A stretch of 36,670 nucleotides of DNA from a virus. This document shows, in pieces, positions 7,008 through 14,098 of the stretch; the stretch's first letter is position 1; every line of letters begins with the position of its first letter. Location: the IMG/VR virus record IMGVR_UViG_3300009514_000059, positions 1-36,670 of that record; one strand, written 5' to 3'. The notes under the pieces were generated by a model. The model ran no database searches, was not told the DNA's origin, and saw only the letters and a program-made list of their open reading frames with translations. Both the position numbers and the translations under genes were made by a program.

Positions 7008-8725
7008 CCAAGCCCAACAAGCCGCTCACTGATCGTCAGATCGAAAAACTGATGAAAACAGCAGAGCCAGAATGGGGCGAGATTTTCCCCAAGCACTCAC
7101 TGAAGCATCTGCGCAAGATCAAGCGCGAGCTCAAGGGCCCCGTTGAGGCCGAGCATGAAAGGCAGCGCATTCGCACCGAGGCCAAGGCCCTGGCATTTGT
7201 CAAAAAGAATGGACGCATGCCGAAGCACTCTGAGCTGACAGACGCAAAAATCAGTGAGAGACAGGTGCGGCGCTACTTCGAAAACCTCAAAGGGCTCGAG
7301 GCTCACTTGCGTCAGGGCGCGCCTGATGCGTTTGGAGATGCGCCAACAGAGTCATTTTCTCAGCCGAGATTCAAGCGTGGCAAGATCAAGTCAAAGCATC
7401 GCAGCTTTTTCCTGACGTCTGCGGTTGTTGGGGCAGATGCAGATCTTGGCATGCTCAAGGCTATCGATGAATACTGCAACCGCAACAATGCAGAACCGAT
7501 CATTCTGCCATGTGCATACTCTGCGGCTCGAGTATCACCAAACGGCAGAGGGTACCTTGATAGCGCCCTCAAGCCGTATGGCGTTCTGAGGGATGAAACA
7601 AGCATCAATCGCAATCTGTTTCTGGCCAACGTTGAGCTGCAGGCCGCAGAGATCGATCCGTCAACAAGCCTGATGCGCATCGGCCAACGTGACGGATCGT
7701 TTGTGTACGCAAACCCGAAACAGCGATTGCGCTACACTTCGACATCCAACCACAAATGGCCGCACGCAGTGATGACGCCAGGCGCGTGCACTCGCCCCGC
7801 ATACAGCCCAAGCGAATATCGCAGCCTCAAGCGAGCCTACATTGCGACCCATGATCATGTGATGGGGGGCATTGTTGTTGACGTGCACGATGATCGCATT
7901 TTCCATTTCAGACAAATGCAGGCCGATGACATCGGTGGCATGGTTGACCTAGGGAAATATTACAGCGCAGACGGCATGCGTGACATCGAGTGTGAGGCCA
8001 TGGTGCCTGGCGATATTCATGTGCTCGAGACCGATCCGATGGTGGTCAAGTGCCTGAATGAGATACACGAGATTCTGAGGCCCAAGAGAACGTTTTTGCA
8101 TGATCTTTTTGGCGGCATTTCATGCAACCATTGGGAACGCAACCAAGAAATCACTCGAGCGCAAGACGCGATGGCGGACAAGCTGTCAATACAGGCAGAG
8201 ATCGCGGCCGTTGCTCAATTCTTGGATGAGCATCGACATTGGAACAATGTGATCGTGCCAAGCAACCATCATGCGTTTCTGTACAAATATCTTGAGCGCT
8301 GTTGGTTCAAGGGAGAGCCATGGAACCTGCGATATGCGCTCTATCTGGCAATCCTGTTGTGTGACGGTTACGACCCACTAGCGTATGAGGCCGAAAGGCT
8401 GGCGCCAGGATCTGCCGAGTGGTTGCCGCATGACCGCGCAGTTGACATCAAGATTGAGGGCATTCATGTCTCAGCGCATGGGCACAAGGGGCCACGCGGT
8501 GCCAGGGGTAACATCAAAAACCTTGAGATGGCGTTTGGCCAAATCATGTATGGTCATGAACACATCGCACAGATCCTGCGTGGCGCCTGGTGCGTGGGCA
8601 CATCATCGCACCGTGTTTTGCGTTTCAACGCAGAATCGCCAAGCGGTTGGACACAGACGCTCGGCCTGATATATCGCGGGGGATTTCGTCAGCTCATCAA
8701 TTGCCTTGATGGCGCTTGGAGGTAA
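7001..8725 (+). CDS. Calcineurin-like metallophosphoesterase, T5 A1/Mre11-like
   Basis: 574 residues. The first ~130 residues are basic and helical, with a putative HTH (HSELTDAKISERQVRRYF). The rest carries metallophosphoesterase motifs in order: GDIH (337-340), HD (367-368), NHH (422-424, in place of GNHE), HGHKG (493-497) and GHEH (518-521). The region before GDIH (MGGIVVDVHDDRIFHFRQ, then DLGKYY) resembles proteins annotated after phage T5 A1. Location between RecT and a helicase suggests an SbcD/Mre11-like DNA nuclease role; degradation of host DNA, as for A1, is the alternative. Metal-binding motifs are seen; the exact reaction is inferred. Confidence 0.75.
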   Translation: MVAKPNKPLTDRQIEKLMKTAEPEWGEIFPKHSLKHLRKIKRELKGPVEAEHERQRIRTEAKALAFVKKNGRMPKHSELTDAKISERQVRRYFENLKGLEAHLRQGAPDAFGDAPTESFSQPRFKRGKIKSKHRSFFLTSAVVGADADLGMLKAIDEYCNRNNAEPIILPCAYSAARVSPNGRGYLDSALKPYGVLRDETSINRNLFLANVELQAAEIDPSTSLMRIGQRDGSFVYANPKQRLRYTSTSNHKWPHAVMTPGACTRPAYSPSEYRSLKRAYIATHDHVMGGIVVDVHDDRIFHFRQMQADDIGGMVDLGKYYSADGMRDIECEAMVPGDIHVLETDPMVVKCLNEIHEILRPKRTFLHDLFGGISCNHWERNQEITRAQDAMADKLSIQAEIAAVAQFLDEHRHWNNVIVPSNHHAFLYKYLERCWFKGEPWNLRYALYLAILLCDGYDPLAYEAERLAPGSAEWLPHDRAVDIKIEGIHVSAHGHKGPRGARGNIKNLEMAFGQIMYGHEHIAQILRGAWCVGTSSHRVLRFNAESPSGWTQTLGLIYRGGFRQLINCLDGAWR

Positions 8726-8729
8726 ATGC

Positions 8730-10406
8730 ATGTCAAATCTGGAGTTGTTCGGACAACCGCAACCGGACACACCCGCCGCACAACCGTCAACATTCACGCC
8801 GCGTGACTATCAGCTCAAAGCCGCAGACGCGGCGCTGAAAGAGCTTGAGGATGTGCGAGCAACAATGCTCATCCTGGCGACTGGCACCGGCAAAACAGAG
8901 ATCGCATGTGACCTGATACGCCGCATCGGTGGGCGCACATGTTTCATCGCTCACCGTGAGTCGCTCATCAGTCAGGCTGGCGCGCGCATCGAGAAACGCC
9001 TTGGCATCAAGCCGTGCATTGAGATGGCGAGCCGATACGCCAACCTGACGCTCAACACGCCGGTGGTGGCCAGCATTCAGAGCCTGTCACGGCAGCGCAG
9101 GATCGCGCGCTATGAGCCCAATGACTTTGCGCTCATCATCATCGATGAGGTGCACCACGGGGCATCGGCAACCTATCGCGCCGTGTTGGATTATTTCAAG
9201 GGTGCCAAGGTGGTTGGGCTCACCGCAACGCCTGATCGCGCAGACGGCCTGGCCCTTGGTCAGGTCATCGATAGCGTGGCGTTTCAGTATGAGATCAACG
9301 ATGCCATCAAAGATGGGTGGCTTGCTCCCATCAAGATGCAAATGATCGCGATCAACAAGATCGATTTCATGGGTGTGAGAACCACCGCGGGGGATCTCAA
9401 CCAAAAGGATCTTGATGCCATCATGTCGCGTGAAGAGGCGATCCATGGGGTTGTGAAGCCAACGCTAGAGCTATCCGGGGATCGCAAGACGATGGTTTTC
9501 ACCACGTCAATAGACAACTCGAGACGCATGGCCGAGGTGTTCAATCGGTATCGAGACGGGTGCGCGACGTCGATTGACAGCAAAATGAGTATGGATGAGC
9601 GCAACGCCAACACGGCGGCATTTGAGCGTGGTGACTTTCAATATCTTGTCAATGTGGGGATCGCGACAGAGGGATACGATTGCCCGCCGGTCTCATGCGT
9701 TGCAGTGGCAAGGCCAACCAAGAGCCGATCATTGTACACTCAAATGGTGGGCCGCGGCACTCGGGGCGGGCCGAAATGCCCCATACCCGGCAAGAGCGAT
9801 CTTTTGGTGCTGGATTTTGTTGGCGCCACCGTGCGGCATGATATCGTCACGGCGATTGACGCTCTGGCCGGCGATGAAAGCGATGACGATGCGAGACTCA
9901 TCAAAGAGGTTGTGCGAGATGCGGGCCAGGCCATGGGGATGGATGAGGCCAAAGAGAAAGCCCAAGAGCTCAAGCGCATTCAACTTGAACGTGAGGCCCG
10001 CGATAGATCTCGCAGGCATGGCGTCAGGTCTGACGTTTCGTATCGGTCTTTTGACCCTGATCCATATTCCGATCTTGGCATTAAGCGAGATTTTCTGCAT
10101 CAAAAATACGGATACGCCGAGGCGACCGGGGCACAGATGGAAATGTTGCGAAAATCGTTTGGCAAGTATGCTGACAATTTGCCTGGCGATCTTGGTAAGA
10201 AAGAGGCCAGCCGGCTCATCGGAAAGATCGTTGACCGTCGCAAGGCGGGCCTCTGCACGATGCCTCAATTGTACGCCCTGCAAAAACGCGGCATCATGGC
10301 CCAAAATTTCACGTTTCAACAAGCCAGCCGGGTGCTCAGCGCTCTTGCCGGAAACCGTTGGAGACCACTGAATGATGCGCAGCTCTCAGCGGCCCTTGAG
10401 GGCTGA
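8730..10406 (+). CDS. Superfamily 2 DNA helicase
   Basis: 558 residues from the ATG at 8730, six bases after GGAGGT, the strongest RBS in the early region. Motif I is ATGTGKTE (50-57), motif II DEVH (139-142), motif III TATP (165-168) and motif VI QMVGRGTR (338-345), typical of the RecG/UvrB/type-III-Res group. The C-terminal ~190 residues are charged and helical and may bind a partner. A role in replication restart or branch migration fits its place before the primase gene. The next gene overlaps its end by 35 bases. Confidence 0.92.
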   Translation: MSNLELFGQPQPDTPAAQPSTFTPRDYQLKAADAALKELEDVRATMLILATGTGKTEIACDLIRRIGGRTCFIAHRESLISQAGARIEKRLGIKPCIEMASRYANLTLNTPVVASIQSLSRQRRIARYEPNDFALIIIDEVHHGASATYRAVLDYFKGAKVVGLTATPDRADGLALGQVIDSVAFQYEINDAIKDGWLAPIKMQMIAINKIDFMGVRTTAGDLNQKDLDAIMSREEAIHGVVKPTLELSGDRKTMVFTTSIDNSRRMAEVFNRYRDGCATSIDSKMSMDERNANTAAFERGDFQYLVNVGIATEGYDCPPVSCVAVARPTKSRSLYTQMVGRGTRGGPKCPIPGKSDLLVLDFVGATVRHDIVTAIDALAGDESDDDARLIKEVVRDAGQAMGMDEAKEKAQELKRIQLEREARDRSRRHGVRSDVSYRSFDPDPYSDLGIKRDFLHQKYGYAEATGAQMEMLRKSFGKYADNLPGDLGKKEASRLIGKIVDRRKAGLCTMPQLYALQKRGIMAQNFTFQQASRVLSALAGNRWRPLNDAQLSAALEG

Positions 10407-11214
10407 CGCAGAGGGCTTTCTAGGCGCCGTTGCGTACGGCGAGCCCTGCACATACCAGACATTTTCTGACCGCGGCAACGATCGACATCTGGCGCGCGTG
10501 CTGCACGGATCGTTTACCGAGGTTTGGCGCGAGCTCGCCAGGCTCAACAGCCATGGCGCAGGCGTGTTTTGGACGGTCAACCGGACGGATCTGGTGGCCA
10601 GGAGCACTCAAAACATCATCGGGCTGCGGGCTCTGTTCACCGATGATGACGGTGGCGGCAAGCGCTTTTTCAGCCGCCGCTGCCCACCGGCCGCCATCGT
10701 ATACAGCCCTGGCGGGCCGCACTGCTATTGGCGCCTGAGGCCCAACCAACCGCTGTGGCAGTTCAGGGAGGCACAGAGGCATCTGAGCGCTCATTTTCGC
10801 ACAGACAACAAGATCAACGATCTGCCTCGAGTCATGCGCCTGCCTGGGTTCTGGCACTGCAAAGAGCGCCCACGGCTGGTGCGATGGGTGCCAGTGGCGC
10901 CGGCGCTCGAGCATGACATTGGGGCCGTGCTGGCGGCGTACCCGCGGCCCTCTGCGGCCCCCCATTCCCCAGCGGCGAGCCGGGGACATGCCGGGGACAC
11001 ATCGCGCGCGTCATGGCGGCCATGGACCCGCATTATTGCCGAGGGCGGCCGCAACCACGCGGTCAACGCCATGGGGTACCACATGCTGCGTGAGGGCGCG
11101 TCATGGGCCGATGTCGAGCGTGAGGTGTGGCGCGTCAATTATGAGTGCTGCCGCCCACCTATGCCAGAGCATGAGGTTAAGAGAATCCTAAACAATCTCA
11201 GCCAAGTCAGATAA
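10372..11214 (+). CDS. RepB-type primase with PriCT-1 C-terminus
   Basis: 280 residues. The centre has the pattern of RepB-like archaeo-eukaryotic primases: FTDDDGGG (89-96) as the acidic metal site, YSPGGPHCYW (111-120), then RVMRLPGFWHCK (153-164). A Pro/Ala-rich linker (190-215) leads to a PriCT-1 module (GGRNHAVNAMGYHML to EVKRILNNL). It probably makes primers for phage DNA replication together with the helicase upstream. Two ATGs in tandem at 10372 and 10375 follow a GGAGA site. The palindrome-rich stretch immediately downstream is where an origin would be expected. Confidence 0.82.
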   Translation: MMRSSQRPLRADAEGFLGAVAYGEPCTYQTFSDRGNDRHLARVLHGSFTEVWRELARLNSHGAGVFWTVNRTDLVARSTQNIIGLRALFTDDDGGGKRFFSRRCPPAAIVYSPGGPHCYWRLRPNQPLWQFREAQRHLSAHFRTDNKINDLPRVMRLPGFWHCKERPRLVRWVPVAPALEHDIGAVLAAYPRPSAAPHSPAASRGHAGDTSRASWRPWTRIIAEGGRNHAVNAMGYHMLREGASWADVEREVWRVNYECCRPPMPEHEVKRILNNLSQVR

Positions 11215-11467
11215 TCCAAACAATATCCGCATGATGCATCACTATGATATTGCTGGCGAATTCTGTGACTCACCGCGTCATAAAATCATCAACGCAGTGC
11301 GTCAAGTCCGGTGCTCGCGCATGACTCACTGCGTCAAAGGGGGGTGCGTAAAACTTTTCGCACCTGGAGAATCATTGAGGTTTTGGTGCGTAAAAAGTTT
11401 CCCACTTGACGTCAAAAACATGGGGGATAAACCCGAAGGGTCAGGTTCTACGCTGGATGATCTAATC
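11215..11467. other. AT-rich, repeat-containing stretch after the primase gene (candidate origin, left part)
   Basis: No convincing gene. It starts AT-rich and carries GCGTCA or GCGTAA in one orientation at 11275, 11299, 11331, 11346 and 11388, with further copies at 11521 and 11689. The stretch GGTGCGTAAAA is directly repeated at 11343 and 11385. Placement just after a RepB-type primase gene and before a structured non-coding stretch suggests origin iterons; this is inference. Confidence 0.45.
11343..11364. repeat. 22-bp palindrome (GGTGCG/CGCACC arms)
   Basis: GGTGCG at 11343-11348 pairs with CGCACC at 11359-11364; inside, AAA pairs with TTT after one T-T mismatch. A second, degraded copy with the same left arm starts at 11385. 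No T-run follows, so it is not a typical terminator; a protein-binding site is more likely. Confidence 0.6.
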
Positions 11468-11644
11468 ATGAGTACAATCAAGGATGACATTACGGACCAA
11501 GGCCAAGGGAAATCAGCTGGGCGTCAAGGTCCCCCGGTTGACTGTCGTGATGTTTGTCCCGGCTGTGGTGCAATCATACAGCCGCAAAAGCAAAAGCTGG
11601 TCTGCCCAAAATGTCACCTGATCGTAGAGACTTGCTGCGGTTGA
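11468..11644 (+). CDS. Small zinc-ribbon protein
   Basis: 58 residues from the ATG at 11468, which has a weak GGATGA site upstream; in-frame ATGs at 11420 and 11231 would extend it into the repeat region. The C-terminus holds a clear zinc ribbon: CPGCG, then CPKCH about 15 residues later, then a terminal CC. Start and expression are uncertain because the surroundings look non-coding. Confidence 0.5.
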   Translation: MSTIKDDITDQGQGKSAGRQGPPVDCRDVCPGCGAIIQPQKQKLVCPKCHLIVETCCG

Positions 11645-11664
11645 TAGCATATTCGCTATGCTAT
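11644..11664. repeat. Perfect hairpin, 8-bp stem, 5-base loop
   Basis: ATAGCATA (11644-11651), loop TTCGC, TATGCTAT (11657-11664). It starts on the zinc-ribbon stop codon. No T-run follows. It could be a weak transcription end, an RNA-processing hairpin or part of the origin. Confidence 0.6.
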
Positions 11665-11778
11665 AAATGGCATGTCGAGTCAATTCTTGCGTAAATTCAC
11701 ATGTTTAGTTGCTTTCGCCTAGAACTGCACCGGGGGACCCTCAAGCAAGATCAAGGCCTTGGATGTTTTGGTCCTTGG

Positions 11779-11799
11779 ATGGTTGAGAAAATCAACCAT
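11779..11799. repeat. Perfect hairpin, 8-bp stem, 5-base loop
   Basis: ATGGTTGA (11779-11786), loop GAAAA, TCAACCAT (11792-11799). The GAAAA loop in a short stem is RNA-like. No T-run follows. Confidence 0.55.
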
Positions 11800-11855
11800 G
11801 CCCATCAGGAAAAATGACACCGTGTGCTTTTCCGTATTGACAACACGGCCTCTGT

Positions 11856-11870
11856 TTGCCAATATGGCAA
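11856..11870. promoter_or_regulatory. Distal operator, perfect palindrome TTGCCA-ATA-TGGCAA
   Basis: A perfect six-plus-six palindrome with a three-base centre, matching O1 at 13 of 15 positions. A perfect -35 hexamer TTGACA lies at 11837-11842; 17 bases on, CAATAT (11860-11865) is a poor -10 inside the palindrome. The site probably controls the operon that starts at 11961 through the same regulator as the divergent region. Confidence 0.6.
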
Positions 11871-11889
11871 TAGATACTGCAGCACAACA

Positions 11890-11936
11890 GAGCCGGTCGG
11901 GACGCCAATCAAGGCAGCGACTAACCCGACCGGCTC
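11890..11936. repeat. Strong hairpin with perfect 12-bp stem in the 11961 leader
   Basis: GAGCCGGTCGGG (11890-11901) is exactly complementary to CCCGACCGGCTC (11925-11936), with a 23-base loop that can form a small inner GCC/GGC stem. It lies between the distal operator and the RBS of the next gene, so in the transcript it would be a 5' leader hairpin. The lack of a T-run argues against an intrinsic terminator. Confidence 0.65.
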
Positions 11937-11960
11937 ATGTGCAGGAAAGGCAAACCGACC

Positions 11961-12146
11961 ATGGAAACAGGCACCCCGAACTATTGGCATGATCGAAAGT
12001 GGCGCCGCATCCGCAAGCGCTGGTTGAAGGCAGCAGATGAGGGCAATCCTCGTTGGGCCAGGATCTGGTTTAACGCCCTGGCCCAACTCGAGGGCGCAGA
12101 CCGTGGGGGGAGGTGGCTTGAGGTTTTGGGGGTAGACCATGACTGA
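11961..12146 (+). CDS. Small basic hypothetical protein
   Basis: 61 residues from the ATG at 11961, with AGGAAAGG upstream; an ATG at 11937 overlaps that site and is rejected. Rich in Arg and Trp (DRKWRRIRKRWLKAA), suggesting nucleic-acid binding. First gene after the distal operator and leader hairpin. Ends inside the start of the next gene. Confidence 0.65.
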   Translation: METGTPNYWHDRKWRRIRKRWLKAADEGNPRWARIWFNALAQLEGADRGGRWLEVLGVDHD

Positions 12147-12474
12147 CCAAATGACCGCCATTGAGCTCGAGTTTTCCGAGCTACGCAAAAAGCTCACCGG
12201 ACTGGCAACCGAAAACCGCAGCCTCAGAGCCACGGTGAATGAGCTGGCCACGCATCTCAAGATTGCCAAACAAGAGGCGGCAAGTCGCGCTCAGGAGTCC
12301 TTTGAGAACGGCGCCGAGGCCCAGGCGGGGATTGTCAATCGCCATCTTGAGGATGCCACGCGCAAACTCGAGGCCGCCACCGCCGCCCTGGTGCAGATTT
12401 CCAACATGAGCTATTCCGGGTTCGCTTCCGAGCTCGCAACCGTTTGCCTTAAAGAGATTGGTGAGATCGAATGA
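12139..12474 (+). CDS. Coiled-coil hypothetical protein
   Basis: 111 residues, predicted almost entirely helical with leucine/isoleucine heptads (LEFSELRKKLTGLATENRSL) and a second charged helix after residue 60. No family recognised; may be an adaptor or oligomerising protein. The stop overlaps the next start (ATGA). Confidence 0.65.
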   Translation: MTDQMTAIELEFSELRKKLTGLATENRSLRATVNELATHLKIAKQEAASRAQESFENGAEAQAGIVNRHLEDATRKLEAATAALVQISNMSYSGFASELATVCLKEIGEIE

Positions 12475-12605
12475 TTGAGGAAACCCTTGAAGATGCAGAG
12501 CTGTTTGACGAAACCTATCAGGATGCCCTTGCGGCTGCGCTGTTTTGGTATTGGCCGGCCGTCATGTCTGAGCCGAGCGAGGATGCAGATGACCAAGACG
12601 GATGA
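12471..12605 (+). CDS. Small acidic protein (44 residues)
   Basis: Begins with ATGA on the previous stop and ends at 12605. Very acidic at both ends, with a hydrophobic middle (ALAAALFWYWPAVM). Acidic phage microproteins sometimes mimic DNA or inhibit host enzymes, but nothing here shows that. Supported by coupling on both sides. Confidence 0.5.
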   Translation: MIEETLEDAELFDETYQDALAAALFWYWPAVMSEPSEDADDQDG

Positions 12606-12804
12606 TGATCCCAACAAGGTGTTCCTACAACTGTCGACCACCATCAACCTCGAGACCGGCAAGTTTTCAGCTGACCTCACGGTGCCACCAGGCCTGACGC
12701 CATCAGACGTGCATGATCTGTTGTGCCAGGTGCTGCACAAAATCACTGGCACAAGTACCGATGACGGTGATGAGCATCAGGTTACATTGAGCAAGGTGCA
12801 TTGA
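12589..12804 (+). CDS. Hypothetical protein
   Basis: 71 residues from the ATG at 12589, with a GAGG site upstream; it overlaps the 44-residue gene by 17 bases. Reads as a small alpha/beta domain (VFLQLSTTINLETGKFSADLTVPPGLTPSDVHDLL). No family recognised. A longer in-frame reading from 12475 runs through the small gene in another frame and is not credible. Confidence 0.6.
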   Translation: MTKTDDDPNKVFLQLSTTINLETGKFSADLTVPPGLTPSDVHDLLCQVLHKITGTSTDDGDEHQVTLSKVH

Positions 12805-12810
12805 TGAAAC

Positions 12811-13044
12811 ATGCCATACGGTGGGCGGCGGAGATCGCTGGTGGCTGATCGCATTTGGGTCTACACCGATCCGCGTGGTGGCAAGTGGTATTGGGATCAA
12901 GAGATGCTCGAGGCCATGGACGCCATTGATCGTGCGTTCCCTGATGCGGTGCCGGTGTACGCTCGGTGCTGCCGCAGCTCGAGGTGGCGCGAGATTTGGC
13001 CCTTGACCAATCCGGTAACAGATGATAAGGGACGCAAGAGATGA
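12811..13044 (+). CDS. Hypothetical protein
   Basis: 77 residues, rich in Trp, Arg and Asp with a central CC pair (YARCCRSSRW). No family recognised. Its stop overlaps the next tiny gene. Confidence 0.55.
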   Translation: MPYGGRRRSLVADRIWVYTDPRGGKWYWDQEMLEAMDAIDRAFPDAVPVYARCCRSSRWREIWPLTNPVTDDKGRKR

Positions 13045-13118
13045 CCAAGCGTGAAAAAGAGCTCAGGCGCATGCGGACATTATTGAAACGGGCCCACGAA
13101 ACGACGGAGAAGCAATGA
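13041..13118 (+). CDS. Very small basic ORF (25 residues)
   Basis: Starts with ATGA on the stop of the gene before and ends with ATGA on the start of the gene after. Basic and helical (REKELRRMRTLLKRAHE). Coupling on both sides is the only evidence of translation; it may simply carry ribosomes to the next gene. Confidence 0.4.
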   Translation: MTKREKELRRMRTLLKRAHETTEKQ

Positions 13119-13324
13119 GGCGCCAGCCCCTATGTGGTAGATGCAACCAGCCTGGCCACAACCGCCTGCGCTGCCCCAATGGCGATGGCCCCGTGATCGA
13201 CAGGCGCGAGCGCTATAAGATGCGCCAATACAGTGATGGGCTTTGCATTCTATGTCAGCGCGATCGAGTCAATGAGACGTACTGCGAATTTCATCGGCAA
13301 CAGCAACAGAGGCTTGCGAAATGA
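13115..13324 (+). CDS. Zinc-knuckle protein (CCHC)
   Basis: 69 residues. The N-terminus is a CCHC-type zinc knuckle (CGRCNQPGHNRLRC: Cys, Cys, His, Cys at spacing 2-4-4), usual for binding single-stranded nucleic acid. A second metal site is likely in the C-terminal half (CILCQRDRVNETYCEFH). Coupled by ATGA to both neighbours. Confidence 0.7.
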   Translation: MRRQPLCGRCNQPGHNRLRCPNGDGPVIDRRERYKMRQYSDGLCILCQRDRVNETYCEFHRQQQQRLAK

Positions 13325-13602
13325 CCTGGCCCAATCTTGAGAAACACCACGGCCATGCCTCACTTGTGTTTGGTTGTGGCGAGTGCCTGCGCATCCGTGA
13401 TGGGTGGACGTGTCACTGCGGTTGTCCCAATGCCAAGCTCGAGCGTCAATGCAGATCGTGCAGCGCAGAGAAGAAAGAGACGAAAGCGAAATGCACGTGC
13501 ACCCATGCGCGCGACAAGCACGATAGAATGATCGGCGCCTGCAAGTGCGGGTGCAAGCAATTCATGAGCTGGTCTGTGAAAGATCGCAAGCTAGGAGCCT
13601 GA
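13321..13602 (+). CDS. Cysteine-rich double zinc-ribbon protein
   Basis: 93 residues with 16 Cys. First site: CGEC to CHCGC and CRSC. Second site: CTCTHARDKHD to CKCGCKQF, a short zinc ribbon seen in other small phage and bacterial proteins of unknown role. Directly follows the zinc-knuckle gene. Confidence 0.65.
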   Translation: MTWPNLEKHHGHASLVFGCGECLRIRDGWTCHCGCPNAKLERQCRSCSAEKKETKAKCTCTHARDKHDRMIGACKCGCKQFMSWSVKDRKLGA

Positions 13603-13603
13603 T

Positions 13604-14089
13604 GTGTCCAATCCCAAACCACCCAAGATCCAAGACATGCGCACACCACAATGGCTGTTTGACTGGCTGAGCGATCGCTATGGCCCCTTTCAGCTCGATG
13701 CTGCAGCCACGGCCAAAAACGCGCTGTGTGATGAATACTACGATGAGGCCACCGACGCCCTGACGCATCCGTGGTATGACAAGACGTTTTGCAATCCACC
13801 GTTTGCCAAGTTTGGTGACTGGATTGCCAAGGCGGCACATGAGGCGGTTGAGCGCAACGTGCGCAGCGTACTGATCGCGCCGGTTGGGTGTTCGCAGAAA
13901 TGGTATCACCAGGTGGCGGCCAGGTGGACTGTTCTGGTGCCTGATCGGCGCATCAGTTTCTGCATGCCTGATGGCACGCCAACCTCGAGCGCTGATCGTG
14001 ATTCCATTTTTATTCTTATCGGTCCCGGTTGGGACAACACACACCAATACCAGTTTCGGTGCTTGCCGGTCACACTGCCAGCGCCGTAG
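13604..14089 (+). CDS. dam: DNA N6-adenine methyltransferase (phage Dam type)
   Basis: 161 residues starting with GTG, preceded by AGGAG. Hallmarks of the phage Dam family: TPQWLFDWL at 14-22, LDAAATAKNALC at 31-42 (SAM-binding side) and the catalytic NPPF at 64-67, a variant of DPPY. It transfers a methyl group to adenine N6 in DNA, commonly at GATC in this family, and can protect phage DNA from host restriction. Confidence 0.88.
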   Translation: MSNPKPPKIQDMRTPQWLFDWLSDRYGPFQLDAAATAKNALCDEYYDEATDALTHPWYDKTFCNPPFAKFGDWIAKAAHEAVERNVRSVLIAPVGCSQKWYHQVAARWTVLVPDRRISFCMPDGTPTSSADRDSIFILIGPGWDNTHQYQFRCLPVTLPAP

Positions 14090-14098
14090 GAGAGACAC

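Larger units (their letters stand above)
11645..11960. other. Non-coding stretch with four palindromes (candidate origin/leader)
   Basis: 316 bases without a supportable gene. It holds hairpins at 11644-11664, 11779-11799 and 11890-11936, the operator-like palindrome at 11856-11870, a CCTTGGATG direct repeat near 11755 and 11773, and one CCGGGGGACC motif. The density of dyads is far above the rest of the window. On the minus strand a frame without a start codon reads VSFFLMG, echoing the membrane protein at 3208-3507, but I do not call it a gene. Confidence 0.5.

Noticed and set aside
9729-10322. 197-codon minus-strand frame
   Set aside because: Lies fully opposite the helicase C-terminal region, with no motif and no RBS.
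9595-10371. 258-codon plus-strand frame overlapping the helicase
   Set aside because: It is out of frame with the helicase, whose motifs continue through this region; composition is that of a shifted frame.
11805-12269. 154-codon minus-strand frame across the leader and start of the 11961 operon
   Set aside because: It reads through the hairpin, operator and two coupled plus-strand genes and has no RBS or domain.
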